The notes beneath the pieces are model-generated. The model saw nothing but the letters and a program-made list of their open reading frames with translations, was not told the DNA's origin and did not search any database. Positions 34,520-44,553 of a DNA stretch of 64,000 bases are shown piece after piece. Numbering within the stretch: the stretch's first letter is position 1; every line of letters starts with the position of its first letter. A program made the position numbers and the translations under genes. Source of the stretch: Zygnema cylindricum (Eukaryota; Streptophyta; Zygnematophyceae; Zygnematales; Zygnemataceae); the NCBI GenBank assembly GCA_037447655.1, contig JBBHKE010000917.1:81980-145979 (forward strand), read 5' to 3'.

Positions 34520-35922
34520 TTCAATTATCTCGAGTACAGACCCGAATGGTTGCGTATGATTGTGACAGAGGCGTTCTCATTCGGAAATGGCCAACGACAT
34601 GAGGAAAGTGGTTCCTCCCCCCTATGACCGAGAATCTCTGATTTGTAACCTCCATTGGCAATGTGGACATTTTGGGCAAAAGCGGAACACTTCCCTGGTT
34701 ACGGGCTACTATTGGTGGCATGGGTTGCGGACCCAAATCAACCAAATTGTGCAGACTTACTCCTCATGAGATCGAGTTAAGGCAACTTTTGACAAAAAGG
34801 GCAGGACTGAGCTTCATTCGCTTCCTATCTAGGGGATGTTTTATCGGTGGTCGTTGGATCTTTTGGGACCTCTTCCGACCAGCAGGCGGGGGAACCGTTT
34901 CGTGCTGGTCATGATAAAACATTTTTCCAAGTGGATCGAGTTGGTGGTGTTGCCCTTGAAGGAGTCCAAGGCAAATGCAGATGCCTTTTTGCAAAGGGTT
35001 TTAGCCGAATTCAAGGCGCCCGCGGAAGTTCTAACCAACCTAGGCTCCGAAATTGCCAGAGAATTTTCCAACCTCTTGGAAAAATGCCTAGTCGACCATC
35101 GGCTGACCTGCCGTGACCACCCTCAAGCCGACGGTTTGGCCGAAAGGTGCGTACAGACAGTGAAGCGGTCACTACGAAAATATGTAGTTGAAGAAGATTT
35201 GGGGGAGTGGGACAGAAAAGTGCCTTGGATTGCTATGGGTTACAGATTCAGCCGGCAGGCTTCTCTCCACTGCTATAGCCTTTATTTCATTCTATTTGGA
35301 CGACATCCCATCTTGCCTGGAGCTGCATCGGCCCAAGCGGTGGTCCTTCCGGAGATGGATGACAAAGGGAAAGTCAAAAATTTGATCGCCGACAAGGCCA
35401 AGATATTCCACCGAGAGATGCCTCTCGCCAGGGGCAATTTGCAGGCGGCTGAACATCGAGATCAGTTGTGGTATTCTCAATGCTGGAGCGGGAATTATGT
35501 GCCCAGGCAGCGACGATTTATGTCAAGGGACTTTGTATATCGGATGCAACAGAAGAAGGACACGCTAGATATTTCTGCCAGGAGAGTAATTTTGAAAGTG
35601 GTTGAGGTTTCCAACAAGCGGGTTCTTACATTGGAGGGAAAAGATGGTAGACGAATTAAAGAGAATCAGATCAATGTGGCCCCCTGCCATCTTCGCAGTT
35701 TGGAAGATGAACCCACTTTCCACCTAACTTACTTTGCCGATCCTCCTTTCTGTTCATCAGCTTACAATCAGTCCTCCCAGTTGCACGACATATTGGTCTG
35801 CAATCAATGTGGTCAGTTTTGGCATTTAGCCTGTCTCCCCTCTTCTTCGAAGCCACCCCATCTACCCTCCAGCATATAGGGTTGTGGGAACTGCGAATGG
35901 AGCGGGTAATCGTTTTTATATC
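34520..35922 (+). pseudogene. Gypsy integrase with a C-terminal PHD-finger-like segment
   Basis: The zinc region lies near 34,640-34,770 (HWQCGHFGQ followed by a CDR in a shifted frame). The core starts near 34,836 with WSLDLLGPLP; the second acidic motif reads VLTNLGSEIAREF, where Asn replaces the catalytic Asp. The Glu motif LAERCVQTVKRSL is intact. After the usual C-terminal domain (KVVEVSNKRVLTLEGKDG) comes ILVCNQCGQFWHLACLP, with the C-X2-C-X4-H-X2-C core of a PHD finger. A TAG at 35877-35879 is followed in frame by GCGNCEWSG and a TAA at 35920-35922. The TAG sits where PHD fingers have a conserved Trp before the last two Cys. The first Cys pair is incomplete. A PHD tail could direct insertion to marked chromatin. 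Confidence 0.82.
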
Positions 35923-35937
35923 TTAGTCACGGTTGAC

Positions 35938-35954
35938 TAAGAGGGGGGGAAATT
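35938..35954 (+). promoter_or_regulatory. Polypurine tract before the gypsy 3' LTR
   Basis: The run TAAGAGGGGGGGAAATT directly precedes TGGATATCAACCCG, taken here as the LTR start. Such tracts prime plus-strand DNA synthesis in LTR retroelements. Confidence 0.6.
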
Positions 35955-37415
35955 TGGATATCAACCCGATTACCGAGACCCAAATCCCTTCCCCCAGCTT
36001 AGGGGGGGGGGGGAAGGAAGGGGGAGGGGATAACTTTCGCCTCCCCCTTGCCGTCTTCCCTTTTTCCTGACCAAGCATCTATCATATTTTGCATGCAAAT
36101 CGAGGGGAGGGATGTTGGCAGTAGTGGGCATGATGATCATTTTGAGAAGCATTCGCATTTGGGGGTTATTTGCAAGACTCCAATGTTGACGACTCGGGGC
36201 TGTGGGCCCTTCCCTCCCGTTAATCAGGCAGGCTCGACAACTGTCAAGCTCATGTGCTTTTCAAACATACCTTTATATCACCAAAGATTTCTTGGCCTTT
36301 TTTACCCTGTACAGTTTTCAGAGTACGGAGGAGTGAGTGCACCAAGCCGGTCGAGATCCCTGTATTTCCTCATCTGAGCGAAACGCACTTTATTTAGCGT
36401 CTAACGGAGGCCGGACAACAAAGTTGTACCGTCTCAAAGATTGCCATTCTGTTATAGGAAACCCTTTGCCGCCAGCCCTCGTGGGGGGAACATTTTGGAT
36501 TGCCACGTAACTTTCCGGATTTGCATTTAGATTATGCTGGTAGCCGTCAGTAAAGATATAGTTCAGTCTCAGCTGACTTTTTGTTCATTAATTACGTTAG
36601 GTCAAAGTCTGGCAAGTTAGTGTCCTTTTCATGACTTTGTCTCATAATAGTGGACCGAATAATTACTTCTAGCCGCGGATCTAGCCGCAGTCTGGAGCAG
36701 AAATTTTGGCCCCGAGTGTAGTATAGATTATTTTGTCTTATGTCAATTCAATTACACTTGCTTACCGCTCATTGGTTAATAGCATAGCTTTGACTTTGGG
36801 ACTAGCAATTTGACAATCTTTGATGTATAAGGCACTTGGGGTTGAAGGAGACAGGTTGCTTTTCAATACTGTCTCCTGTGAAAACCCTCAAAAAATTGCA
36901 ACAAACCTTTTTTTGGAGAATCTTTGTGTTGTTTCGACTCTATTGCCATCTTGGTTTTGGATCTGTCTTTTGTGGAAATCACAGTCCGGGCTGGTAGTTG
37001 GCACTATCTTCCTTTTTGGGTGATTTTGGACTTTTTGCTGTTTGGAACCGAGTAGAGTATGGTCGGTTCCGAGCTGCGGACACCAAAGGTTGCACGAGTA
37101 CCATACCTTTTTGACGATACTATCGGGAGAGGGGTTGCCTTTTCTAATTTTCATCGTTGATTGCTGGGGTATGTTGAGCTCGCTTCGCTATATTTCACAT
37201 TTTCTATCTTTTATTCTCTTTTCTGGGGCAAGGTGATATTGTTAAATCTGGAAAGCCAATCAATTTTATTTGTATATATATCTATGTGGTAGTACATTTG
37301 TGTCTTTAGTTGTAGTTCTCTTTGCTTTGGAGTATCTTCTCCGGAGTAAGCTGAAACCCCTTGGATCAGGACAGTGGGTTTTGAGGGAACAAATGCGATA
37401 GACTTCCCGTAGACA
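35955..37415 (+). repeat. Gypsy 3' LTR (about 1.46 kb)
   Basis: It starts TGGATATCAACC after the purine tract and ends CCCGTAGACA. Bases 36242-37415 match the 5' LTR. The first 285 bases match nothing at the 5' end, but recur right after this LTR (37427-37709). An alternative reading is that the LTR is only 36242-37415 (TGTC...GACA ends) and that the 285-bp unit is a separate flanking repeat. Confidence 0.72.
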
Positions 37416-37426
37416 AAGCACCTAAA

Positions 37427-37709
37427 TTGGGATATCAACCCGATTACCGAGACCCAAATCCCTTCCCCGGGCCAGGGGGGGGGGGGAGGAAGGGGGAGGG
37501 GATAACTTTCGCCTCCCCCCTGCCCTCTTCCCTTTTCCCTGACCAAGCATCTCTCGAATTTCGCATGCATATATCTATGGGAGGGATGTGGGCAACAGTG
37601 GGCATGATTATCATTTTGGGAAGTATTCGCATTCGGGGGTTATTTGCAAGACTCCAATGCCATCAACTCGGGGCTGTGGCCCCTTCCCTCCCGTTAATCA
37701 GGCAGGCTC
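37427..37709 (+). repeat. Second copy of the first ~285 bases of the LTR
   Basis: This segment repeats 35955-36236 (TGGGATATCAACCCGATTACC ... GGCAGGCTC) with few differences, separated from the LTR end by about 11 bases. It abuts the candidate duplication GATAG and the resumed family E element. Confidence 0.85.
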
Positions 37710-37714
37710 GATAG

Positions 37715-37986
37715 CGTGACGTCACAATGTCACCAAACCCTAAACATCTGCAATTTCACAAAAATCTAGACGTCTTCAACTGTTGTTGTTTTTGTTCGGG
37801 TCACCAATCGTCCGGAGTTTCGTCGTCGCCTTCAATCGTCACAAAGTTGTACCTACGTCTACAATCGTCACATATCAAAATTCCGATTTTATTTTCACAC
37901 ATTGGGACGCTTTTCAAAGTAGTATAGAGATCTTCACTACAATCTAAAACACTTTATCAAAGTACCGATTACATGGGGATGTACCC
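37715..37986. mobile_element. Right part of the split family E element
   Basis: It matches the outer 270 bases of the right palindrome arm (53,770-54,047), including AAACCCTAAACATCTGC and the terminal ACATGGGGATGTACCC. TTA follows at 37987-37989, matching TTA at 16600-16602. Confidence 0.82.
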
Positions 37987-38308
37987 TTAGGGCGGCGTCT
38001 TTATTAGTGGTAATACGAAATACGAACATTTATATAACGACGTGGCAGAGTCTCCTCCCTTGAATAGTGTTACTAACGCTATTTGACGATTTCAGCCAAA
38101 AAAAATCCTTGATTATTGTACTGTTTGTAACTGTAAAACCGATGGTCAGTAGTAGTAAATCACTAAATCGCCAGTCTTTTCCTTTAGGAGCATGTGTCGC
38201 TTCAGATCACAAGACCGTACATGGAAGAACGATGTGACAAAGTCGATGTACATCGACCACGTCACGTCACGATGGAGCGGCGATGCGAATGATGATGTAT
38301 ACGATAGA

Positions 38309-38442
38309 TCGATGCCATGCAATGCGATGCCATGCGATCCCATGCGATGCCATGCGATCCCATGCGATGTCATGCGATGCGATGCCATGCGATTCCATGC
38401 GATGCCATTCGATGCCATGCGATGCCATGCGATGCGATGCAA
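38309..38442. repeat. 10-bp minisatellite (GATGCCATGC type)
   Basis: About 13 units of GATGCCATGC and GATCCCATGC variants in tandem. The repeat is open in several frames on both strands and encodes His/Cys/Met-rich repeats. Those frames are a by-product of the period and are not credited as genes. Confidence 0.9.
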
Positions 38443-38447
38443 TATAT

Positions 38448-39508
38448 TGCGTGGTTCACACAGTGGAAAAGGGGAAAACGATGTCATAAATTTTCGTATC
38501 CGTACGCCAAATTTTATTAAATGACAAAAAATGCGGCGATGACGCTTGGAGCTGTTGGTTTCGACCGTTTTGGAGCGTAGCGGCGGACAAAAGATGCAAT
38601 TCTGTGCGTCAAAACTCGACTGTTGCGCAAAGCAAATGGCAACTACCATCCACCATTGGACATCATGTTCAGAATGCACTTTTTTGTTTTTGAAGAATTT
38701 TGAAAACGAAACGCACGGGCGTGAACCGTAAAAGAATTCACTCCATCGCAAACTTATGAACAAACTAGGGAACCAATCAGATAAGAGAACACATAATGTC
38801 AAAAATAATAAAAAACACCAATAGAAAAAAAAATGGTTACCGTTTTCCCACTCCTTGCTAGTACTTCTCCTCTTTTCGTCTCTTCCTTTACTGCAAAACA
38901 AATCGTTTTTGGATCTCGGTTTTTTCTTAGATGTTTATTTGTACTTTCGATTCCATACTAATTGTACTATTTGTACTTTGGAAAGGAATCTTCCTTTTCC
39001 ATACTATACTTGGTCGGTAGTAAGCTCAATTTTTCCATTATTTCTCTAAGTGTTGGTGGTCCCTTTCTATCTCAGTTCGCATGTAAAGCTTAGTAAAGCT
39101 TACATAACAAATAGTATTACTGTGGTTTTGGTTTTTTTTTCACCAATGAGATGTGGTAAGAAGAGAAAGGAAAAATGACACACTAAAAAAAGAAAGAGTT
39201 TTCACAACGTTTCAGTGTGGCTTTGTTGGCTAAATTTTGACTAAGTTGTGGTTATTTTTTGGGCATGTTCAAAGTTCTTTCGCGGTTATTTTTGGTATGT
39301 ACAAACGCTTGCGTGGCAGTACATTTTGGATTGGAAGGATTCGTACATATCATGTCCGCAAAGCGTTTACTTTTCGTACGGACAAGTGGCTCGTATCACG
39401 ACAAGCTAGTTGACGTAGGCTAGCGTCACGTGCCAGTTCACGACGGACAAAAAAAGGTACTGTTTTCATACCATACCGTTTTCCCCTTTTTAATGTGTGA
39501 ACCACGCA
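38448..39508. mobile_element. Unclassified element with ~34-bp terminal inverted repeats
   Basis: The left end TGCGTGGTTCACACAGTGG, followed by AAAAGGGGAAAACG, is mirrored at the right by CGTTTTCCCCTTTTT and TGTGTGAACCACGCA. No clear target duplication and no transposase are visible in the 1,061-bp unit. It directly follows the minisatellite. Confidence 0.6.
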
Positions 39509-39535
39509 TATGTCCATACAGGCGTGCTCCACTAA

Positions 39536-40262
39536 GGGTGAAGTTTCATTAGACGAAAAGTAAGGTTGTTTACAGAAATTCAGACTTCTCTGTACTACGC
39601 CGTACCTCTTATTTTCTTTTTATACGGAAAACAACATTACAAAGAATCTTGCCAATATTCTCCAAAAGTCTGGGAGTTAACAATGACCGTTGGATATTTT
39701 TTCGCGAAGCATTCGCTTCGAAATTTTTTGTAATTGATGATGTACCTCGCGAGGTACATCCCTAATTACATAAAATTTTGAGTTGTGACACGTTGGATAA
39801 TGAGCATACGTGTCAAGATGGCAACCAACGGAAATCAAAAAAAATTGCACACGATATACGCATTAAAAAACCCAACAGAAAATACAAACGAAATCTCGTA
39901 ACGCACTTTTGTCAAACTATTTTTGTCACCGCCCATTCGTAACACTATTTATGGCAGCACTCATTCGTCACGCGTAAAAACAAGAACTCTAAAAAAATGA
40001 GGTGGTATTTGACAAGGCGTCTGCAAAGAGTACAAAAGTTGTGTTGAACGATGACCTGGTACGCACGTACATGGTACACAAATGAACATTTCTGGTCGGT
40101 GTGAAAATCATTGACGATATTCTATATCAAACCTTAATTTACGTGGCACCATTCTTTTGCTAACACGCGGATTACAAACTCTGCGCAATGGAACTTCATT
40201 AAATTGTAGCATTCTGTAATGTTGGCCGTACAATTACAGAATGTCATAATGGAACTTCACCC
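39536..40262. mobile_element. Harbinger-like MITE (TAA duplication)
   Basis: The 727-bp element starts GGGTGAAGTTTCATTAG and ends with the inverted form, with TAA at 39533-39535 and 40263-40265. It is a relative of 11475-13029 in the opposite orientation and carries the central palindrome core at 39739-39760. Confidence 0.82.
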
Positions 40263-40287
40263 TAACTCACAGCTAAACGACACGGTA

Positions 40288-40501
40288 CACCGTGAATCGT
40301 TATTAGCGTATTGAACGCTAATTCGGGTACCTTTTTTTTTCCAAATTCTCAAATAGAATTATCCATACTATTAAAAAAAACCCTAATTCCTAATTAGAGT
40401 AAACGACTTATTTGAAAATTTCCAAATTCTCAATTAGCGTTAATAACGGTAATTATTCCTATACGCTAAAAAAATTTCCACTCTATTAACGATTCAAAGT
40501 G
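40288..40501. mobile_element. Mariner-like MITE (214 bp)
   Basis: Ends are CACCGTGAATCGTTATTAGCG and a degenerate inverted copy, flanked by TA. It lies 17 bases from the next element, with no host gene between. Confidence 0.75.
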
Positions 40502-40518
40502 TATTGTACTGTGTGGTA

Positions 40519-41074
40519 CACCGCCAATCGCTATTAGCGTATTGAACACTTATTCGGTCCCGCTTTTTTTTCCAAATTCTAAATAGCATAAATTATTCTG
40601 TTTTTCCTTTACGCCATTTAGGGTTTTTTGTCTTTTTAGCGTAAAAGCAAAAGTACGTTGTCATTTAAATAGTGTGGTGTACGGTAAGTGTCAGACTGTA
40701 CAAAATTGTAGCTTTTTAATTGAAAAAGTACAATAAATGAGTTTTAGTAACCGCGGACGCATGAGATTATGCGCTCTAAAAAGGGGATGAAATCGGGCTG
40801 TCAAATATCACGTTCGCACATATTCTTCCAACAACCACGTTTTGACTGTGTGAACGTACGATTTGTGTACGATTTGTCAGATTTTGTACAAGTACCTATA
40901 TTAGTGTAAGCATGTTTGCGACCGACATTTTTTTTTTCAAAGACCCAAATTAGCATTTGTAAACAATTAGAATGTATGTTTTTTTTCAAAATTTTCAAAT
41001 TCCTAATTAGTGTAAATCACTGTTATTATTCCTATACGCTAAAAAAACCTGTACGCTAATAGCGATTGGCGGTG
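40519..41074. mobile_element. Mariner-like MITE, long subtype (556 bp)
   Basis: Ends CACCGCCAATCGCTATTAGCG and the inverted copy, flanked by TA. It closely matches 3137-3695 in ends, length and interior. Confidence 0.8.
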
Positions 41075-41379
41075 TAGTTTTATGCAATTTCACTTGAAGA
41101 ACTTTCCTCGCTAGAGCCCTTCTTTAAACTTGTCGTATATAGCAGATTAGTAATCGGAAAGAATCTAATTGGTCAATTTTTTTGTCTGAATGGAAAGTTG
41201 TTGGTGAGTCAGTTAACTTTTTCGGCTAAAGAGGGAATCTTCGTTACAACGAACATTTTCCCTAACGGGATCGGGAACTTGTGTCAAAATGCTACGCAGT
41301 CGTATGTACGGCTGTACCTTCCAAAAAAACATAGTAAAAAACGCTCATTTTCCCGTCGTGTCACACCATATGAAATGTA

Positions 41380-42099
41380 CACCGTGAATCGCTATTACAC
41401 TGTTAATCGCTATTAGCGTAATGAAATAGATAGAGTAATGAAACAATTAGCGTTATCTACGCTAATTGGGAATTTCAGTTTTTTCCAAAAAACTTTTATT
41501 CTAATTTATCATTAACTCTAATTTGTAAACTGCTTTGTAAAAAATTTTGTCCACAATATATGTTCATGTACGAAATTGTTCAAATCGTACGCCGTCGCTT
41601 ATTTTTGACATCCGCGTATGCCGGAAAATATTTACGCAATTACATGTTAGCGCGACTACGGGACATCGTGAGTATTTTTTCTGTACTTTTTTACTTTTAA
41701 AAGTACAAAAATAGTACGGCTCTGATAGTCCGTACACCACCCTATTTAAAATGGCACCATACTAGATTTAAGAACCCTATTTAATGGGGTACCTCAAATA
41801 ACGTTTAGAAACATTTAGAATCATTAATTCTATTTGAGAATTTGCCAAAAAAAACAGGGTACCTCAATTAGAGTCATGAATGCTAATAGCGATTCACGGT
41901 GTAGTGTTAATGTTTTTTTGCTACTTAAAACATCTTTTCTCCGTACACACTTGTCGGATTGTGGATCTGACGGTTGCGATTGAGAGGTAAGATTTTCAGA
42001 TTCCTATTGGTCGTCTCAAATTGAAAATCGGACAAAAGTGTACGGAAAAAATGTTTTAAGTGGCGAACAAAATATTAACACTAATAGCGATTCACGGTG
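41380..42099. mobile_element. Mariner-like MITE, short subtype, hosting another copy
   Basis: The outer ends CACCGTGAATCGCTATTA and its inverted form are flanked by TA. Removing the inner element (41398-41901) and one TA leaves 214 bp, the usual short-subtype length, with an uninterrupted ATTAGTGTTAATG at the joint. Confidence 0.85.
41398..41901. mobile_element. Mariner-like MITE inserted into the left end of another (TA duplication proven)
   Basis: The inner 504-bp element starts CACTGTTAATCGCTATTAGCG and ends with the inverted copy ending CACGGTG. TA at 41396-41397 and 41902-41903 is the duplicated target, since the outer element needs only one TA at that place. Confidence 0.85.
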
Positions 42100-42147
42100 T
42101 ACATTTGTACATTTGCAAGATCGAGGAAATTGGGTCATTGAGATAGC

Positions 42148-42551
42148 TAGTGTTGGGTATCGAGGACCTTTTGCCGATATTCGATATATATCGAATTTCA
42201 GGTACCCGATATTCGATATATCGCTTCGATATATCGAAAACCAAATCATCGCGATATACTGCCGATATATCGAACCATAAAAAAAATGAAAATTTTCAAT
42301 ATTTTTTTTCCAAAACCCAACCCCCCCCCCCCCCCCCCCCCCCCCCGCCCCCCGCGCTCAGTGGGGGGGGGGGGGGGGGTATCCGTATTATTTTCCGTAC
42401 GATGACTGTACGGACACCCATTTTTTGCGATATATATCGCGATAATTTATGTTGGTCCCGGTACGATATATCGAGGAATCTGCTCGATTGATATTCGATA
42501 TATCGAATATCAAAATTATCGCGATATGAATTAACCCGATACCCAACACTA
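42148..42551. mobile_element. hAT-like element with a long C run and G run
   Basis: Ends are TAGTGTTGGGTATCG and the inverted copy. The flanking words GAGATAGC (42140-42147) and GGGATAGC (42552-42559) match at 7 of 8 bases. It is built from GATATATCG repeats like 14794-15581. The centre holds about 33 C/G bases (42321-42355), then about 17 G (42363-42379), able to fold back on each other. Confidence 0.83.
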
Positions 42552-42696
42552 GGGATAGCCATACTCCATCCCAGTTTGTCTTCTTGCGCTACTGTACTTC
42601 TGTTACTAACCGTACACTTCACGTAATCAGTTTAAATTTTGCGCGTTCCACGTCAGCATTTTGGACAGCGGAAAACTTTGGTGTGAAAGTACAGTA

Positions 42697-42895
42697 CACC
42701 GTGAATCGTTATTAGCCTTATGTACGCTATATCGGCACCCCAAAATTTTGACATTGATACCTTAAATATAATAAATTACACTATTTGAGGACGTGGACCA
42801 TAATCTGCCACGTCTCGTGGCACTAAATTAGAATGAATGACGCTAATTTTTTCTTTACACTAACAATTTCTATACGCTAATAACGATTCAAGGTG
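42697..42895. mobile_element. Mariner-like MITE (199 bp)
   Basis: Ends CACCGTGAATCGTTATTAG and a slightly degenerate inverted copy, flanked by TA. The interior resembles the copy at 59356-59573, including the words GTGGACCATAATCTGCCACG and GACCATAATCTGCCACG. Confidence 0.75.
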
Positions 42896-42897
42896 TA

Positions 42898-43974
42898 CCT
42901 TCCAGTCCTTATGCGAATTCTCAGTATCTAGGGTTTATGAATTATGACTCAAAGGGTAGTGAATTGCTGTCCAGCTGGCACGACAAGTCGACAAAAGTTT
43001 TTTGGCAGCATGGGTCAAATAAAGCTAAAAAATCCTTGTGGCAGCGTTCAGACTGCTCGTAGCTGTCACCTACTTGCGGCGTTTTAACACTTGATTTGCT
43101 TCAAATTTTGTCGTTTTATGCACCCGTGCGAAAACGACGATATTATTTGTTCAGAATGTCGAGGACAAAAACTGGACTTTGTTGTAAGTCCGAAAGACGA
43201 ACACGTTGCAATCGGAGGAAGGACCTAGAATTCAGGGGACAAAATATGGCTGCGGAAGGACAAAAAATAGCTATAAAAGGACAAAATAAAGTTGGAAACG
43301 GACAAACATACAGAAATGTCGCCGACAATGATCATTTTCTGTTTCGGCCATTGTCCAACCCATATGCTACATTCACACCGGAATGGATGATGAGTTATAT
43401 GAGGAAACGAATGTCCTTTTGTTTTGTTTGGACGTGAAACGCCGGTGACGTCATCTCACGTCAACTAAAACGTCGCTATGTGAATCATGCCGCCGTACGA
43501 TTAAGCGCCGATGACTCAAATCTGTCCGTACCAAACCATCGGATTTCATCCGTACAGCAACATATAATTTTTACTAGGTGACCGCTCGAGACCCCCAAAC
43601 AAAAAAAGACACTTAAAAAAAAAAAAAAAGTGGACGCTCCTTCTCTCCCTCTCTCCCTCTCTCCCTCCCTCCCTCACCTTCCCTCTCCCTCCCTCCCTCC
43701 CTCCCTCCCTCCCTCCCTCCCTCCCTCCCTCCCTCCCTCCCTGCATGCATTTATTTTACAATTTAACATCATATTTTTTCCGAGCAAAGTTTGAGGGAGT
43801 TGTTTTTCTTTATTTCCTATTTACCCGCTTTTTCGAGGTCTCTCCTCCTTTTCTATTTTAAGTTTTGTTGTCCCCTTTTTGCTTTTCCTCTTTCTTCTCT
43901 TCTCTCATTTTTTTTTTCCTCTTTTCTCCTCTTTTCTCTCTTTTCTCTTTTATTTTCTCTTTTTTTTCCCTTTT
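42898..43974. other. Intergenic DNA before the bacterial block
   Basis: The frame at 43096-43437 encodes repeated Gly-Gln-Lys units without a domain. A (CCCT)n tract spans about 43640-43742. From 43,780 to 43,970 the strand is a T/C-rich tract. No gene is supported. Confidence 0.45.
43640..43742. repeat. (CCCT)n/(TCTC)n simple repeat
   Basis: About 100 bases of CCCT and CTCT units. A similar tract is at 54598-54661. Confidence 0.9.
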
Positions 43975-44428
43975 GATATTCGAAAAAGATTTGAGGATAA
44001 CCCTTGGATAAAAATAGCCTTAGTGGAAAGAAAGTTACCGAACACGTAACGTTTACTGAGCGAACGCCAATTGCTATTTGGCAATTTGAGCAAAATTTTT
44101 ATTTAATTCATGAAGAAGTTATTCGAATCAGCTCAAAAAATGTAGAAAAAATTGGAGATTTAATACACGTTGGATGCAAATGTCTATACTCGTAGTCTTT
44201 GTGAAGATTTAGAGAAAAAAAGTTGTTTCTGCTGCACGTTATGGTCAAAGAAGATGGGATCTAAATCAGGAACAGAAAATAAACGTTAAAATGCCGGAAA
44301 AGGGCTTTCAAGAGGCTTATGATTATCTAAATTCATTAAACAAAAAAGGCAAGCTGTTTGACCAAAATTATAAGGTAATTAACTTAAAATATCCAAGTGA
44401 GTATTATATTGAAAAACATGAAATGTAA
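43975..44428 (+). pseudogene. ftsQ: Bacterial cell-division protein FtsQ, C-terminal part, broken
   Basis: The start matches the end of the POTRA domain (RFEDNPWIKIALVERKLPNT), then RTPIAIWQFEQNFYLIHEE and IGDLIHVG. It continues with AARYGQRRWDLN, FQEAYDYLNSLNKKGKLFDQ and YYIEKHEM before a stop at 44426-44428. FtsQ is an inner-membrane member of the bacterial divisome. This layout is what I know of Rickettsiales FtsQ. At least two frameshifts and stops separate the pieces, and the N-terminal membrane segment is missing. The AT-rich codons differ from the flanking host DNA. Confidence 0.85.
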
Positions 44429-44553
44429 TTTCGTACTCTTTCTAGAATCTAATTTTCTAACGGGTGTCTCTTTGTTTTTATTGTTAACCATCACTATTGA
44501 ATTGCAATGCAAAAAATCTATAGTCTTCAGGCTAATAATTTTAACATTATATC

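Larger units (their letters stand above)
17269..37709 (+). mobile_element. Decayed Ty3/gypsy retrotransposon with a DNA methyltransferase domain
   Basis: This 20.4-kb insertion (12.7 kb without the nested copia element) splits the family E element. The order of domains is LTR, gag, protease, C5 DNA methyltransferase, reverse transcriptase, RNase H, integrase, PHD-like tail, purine tract, LTR. RNase H before integrase is the gypsy order. Candidate 5-bp duplications GATAG lie at 17264-17268 and 37710-37714. Every domain has stops or frameshifts and the LTRs are visibly diverged, so the copy is old and dead. The ends are unusual (see the LTR entries). Confidence 0.88.

Noticed and set aside
38309-38442. 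CRISPR-like array
   Set aside because: Units are about 10 bp in direct tandem, without spacers, in a eukaryotic genome.
38146-38901. A 251-codon open frame on the minus strand
   Set aside because: Its middle is the translation of the 10-bp minisatellite and its ends show no domain. Overlapping frames are open on the other strand for the same reason.
43546-43746. Gly/Glu/Arg repeat protein on the minus strand
   Set aside because: It is only the translation of the (CCCT)n simple repeat.
44397-44553. Possible further bacterial gene between ftsQ and plsC
   Set aside because: The sequence looks hydrophobic and AT-rich, but no motif could be recognised and the frames are short, so no gene is claimed.
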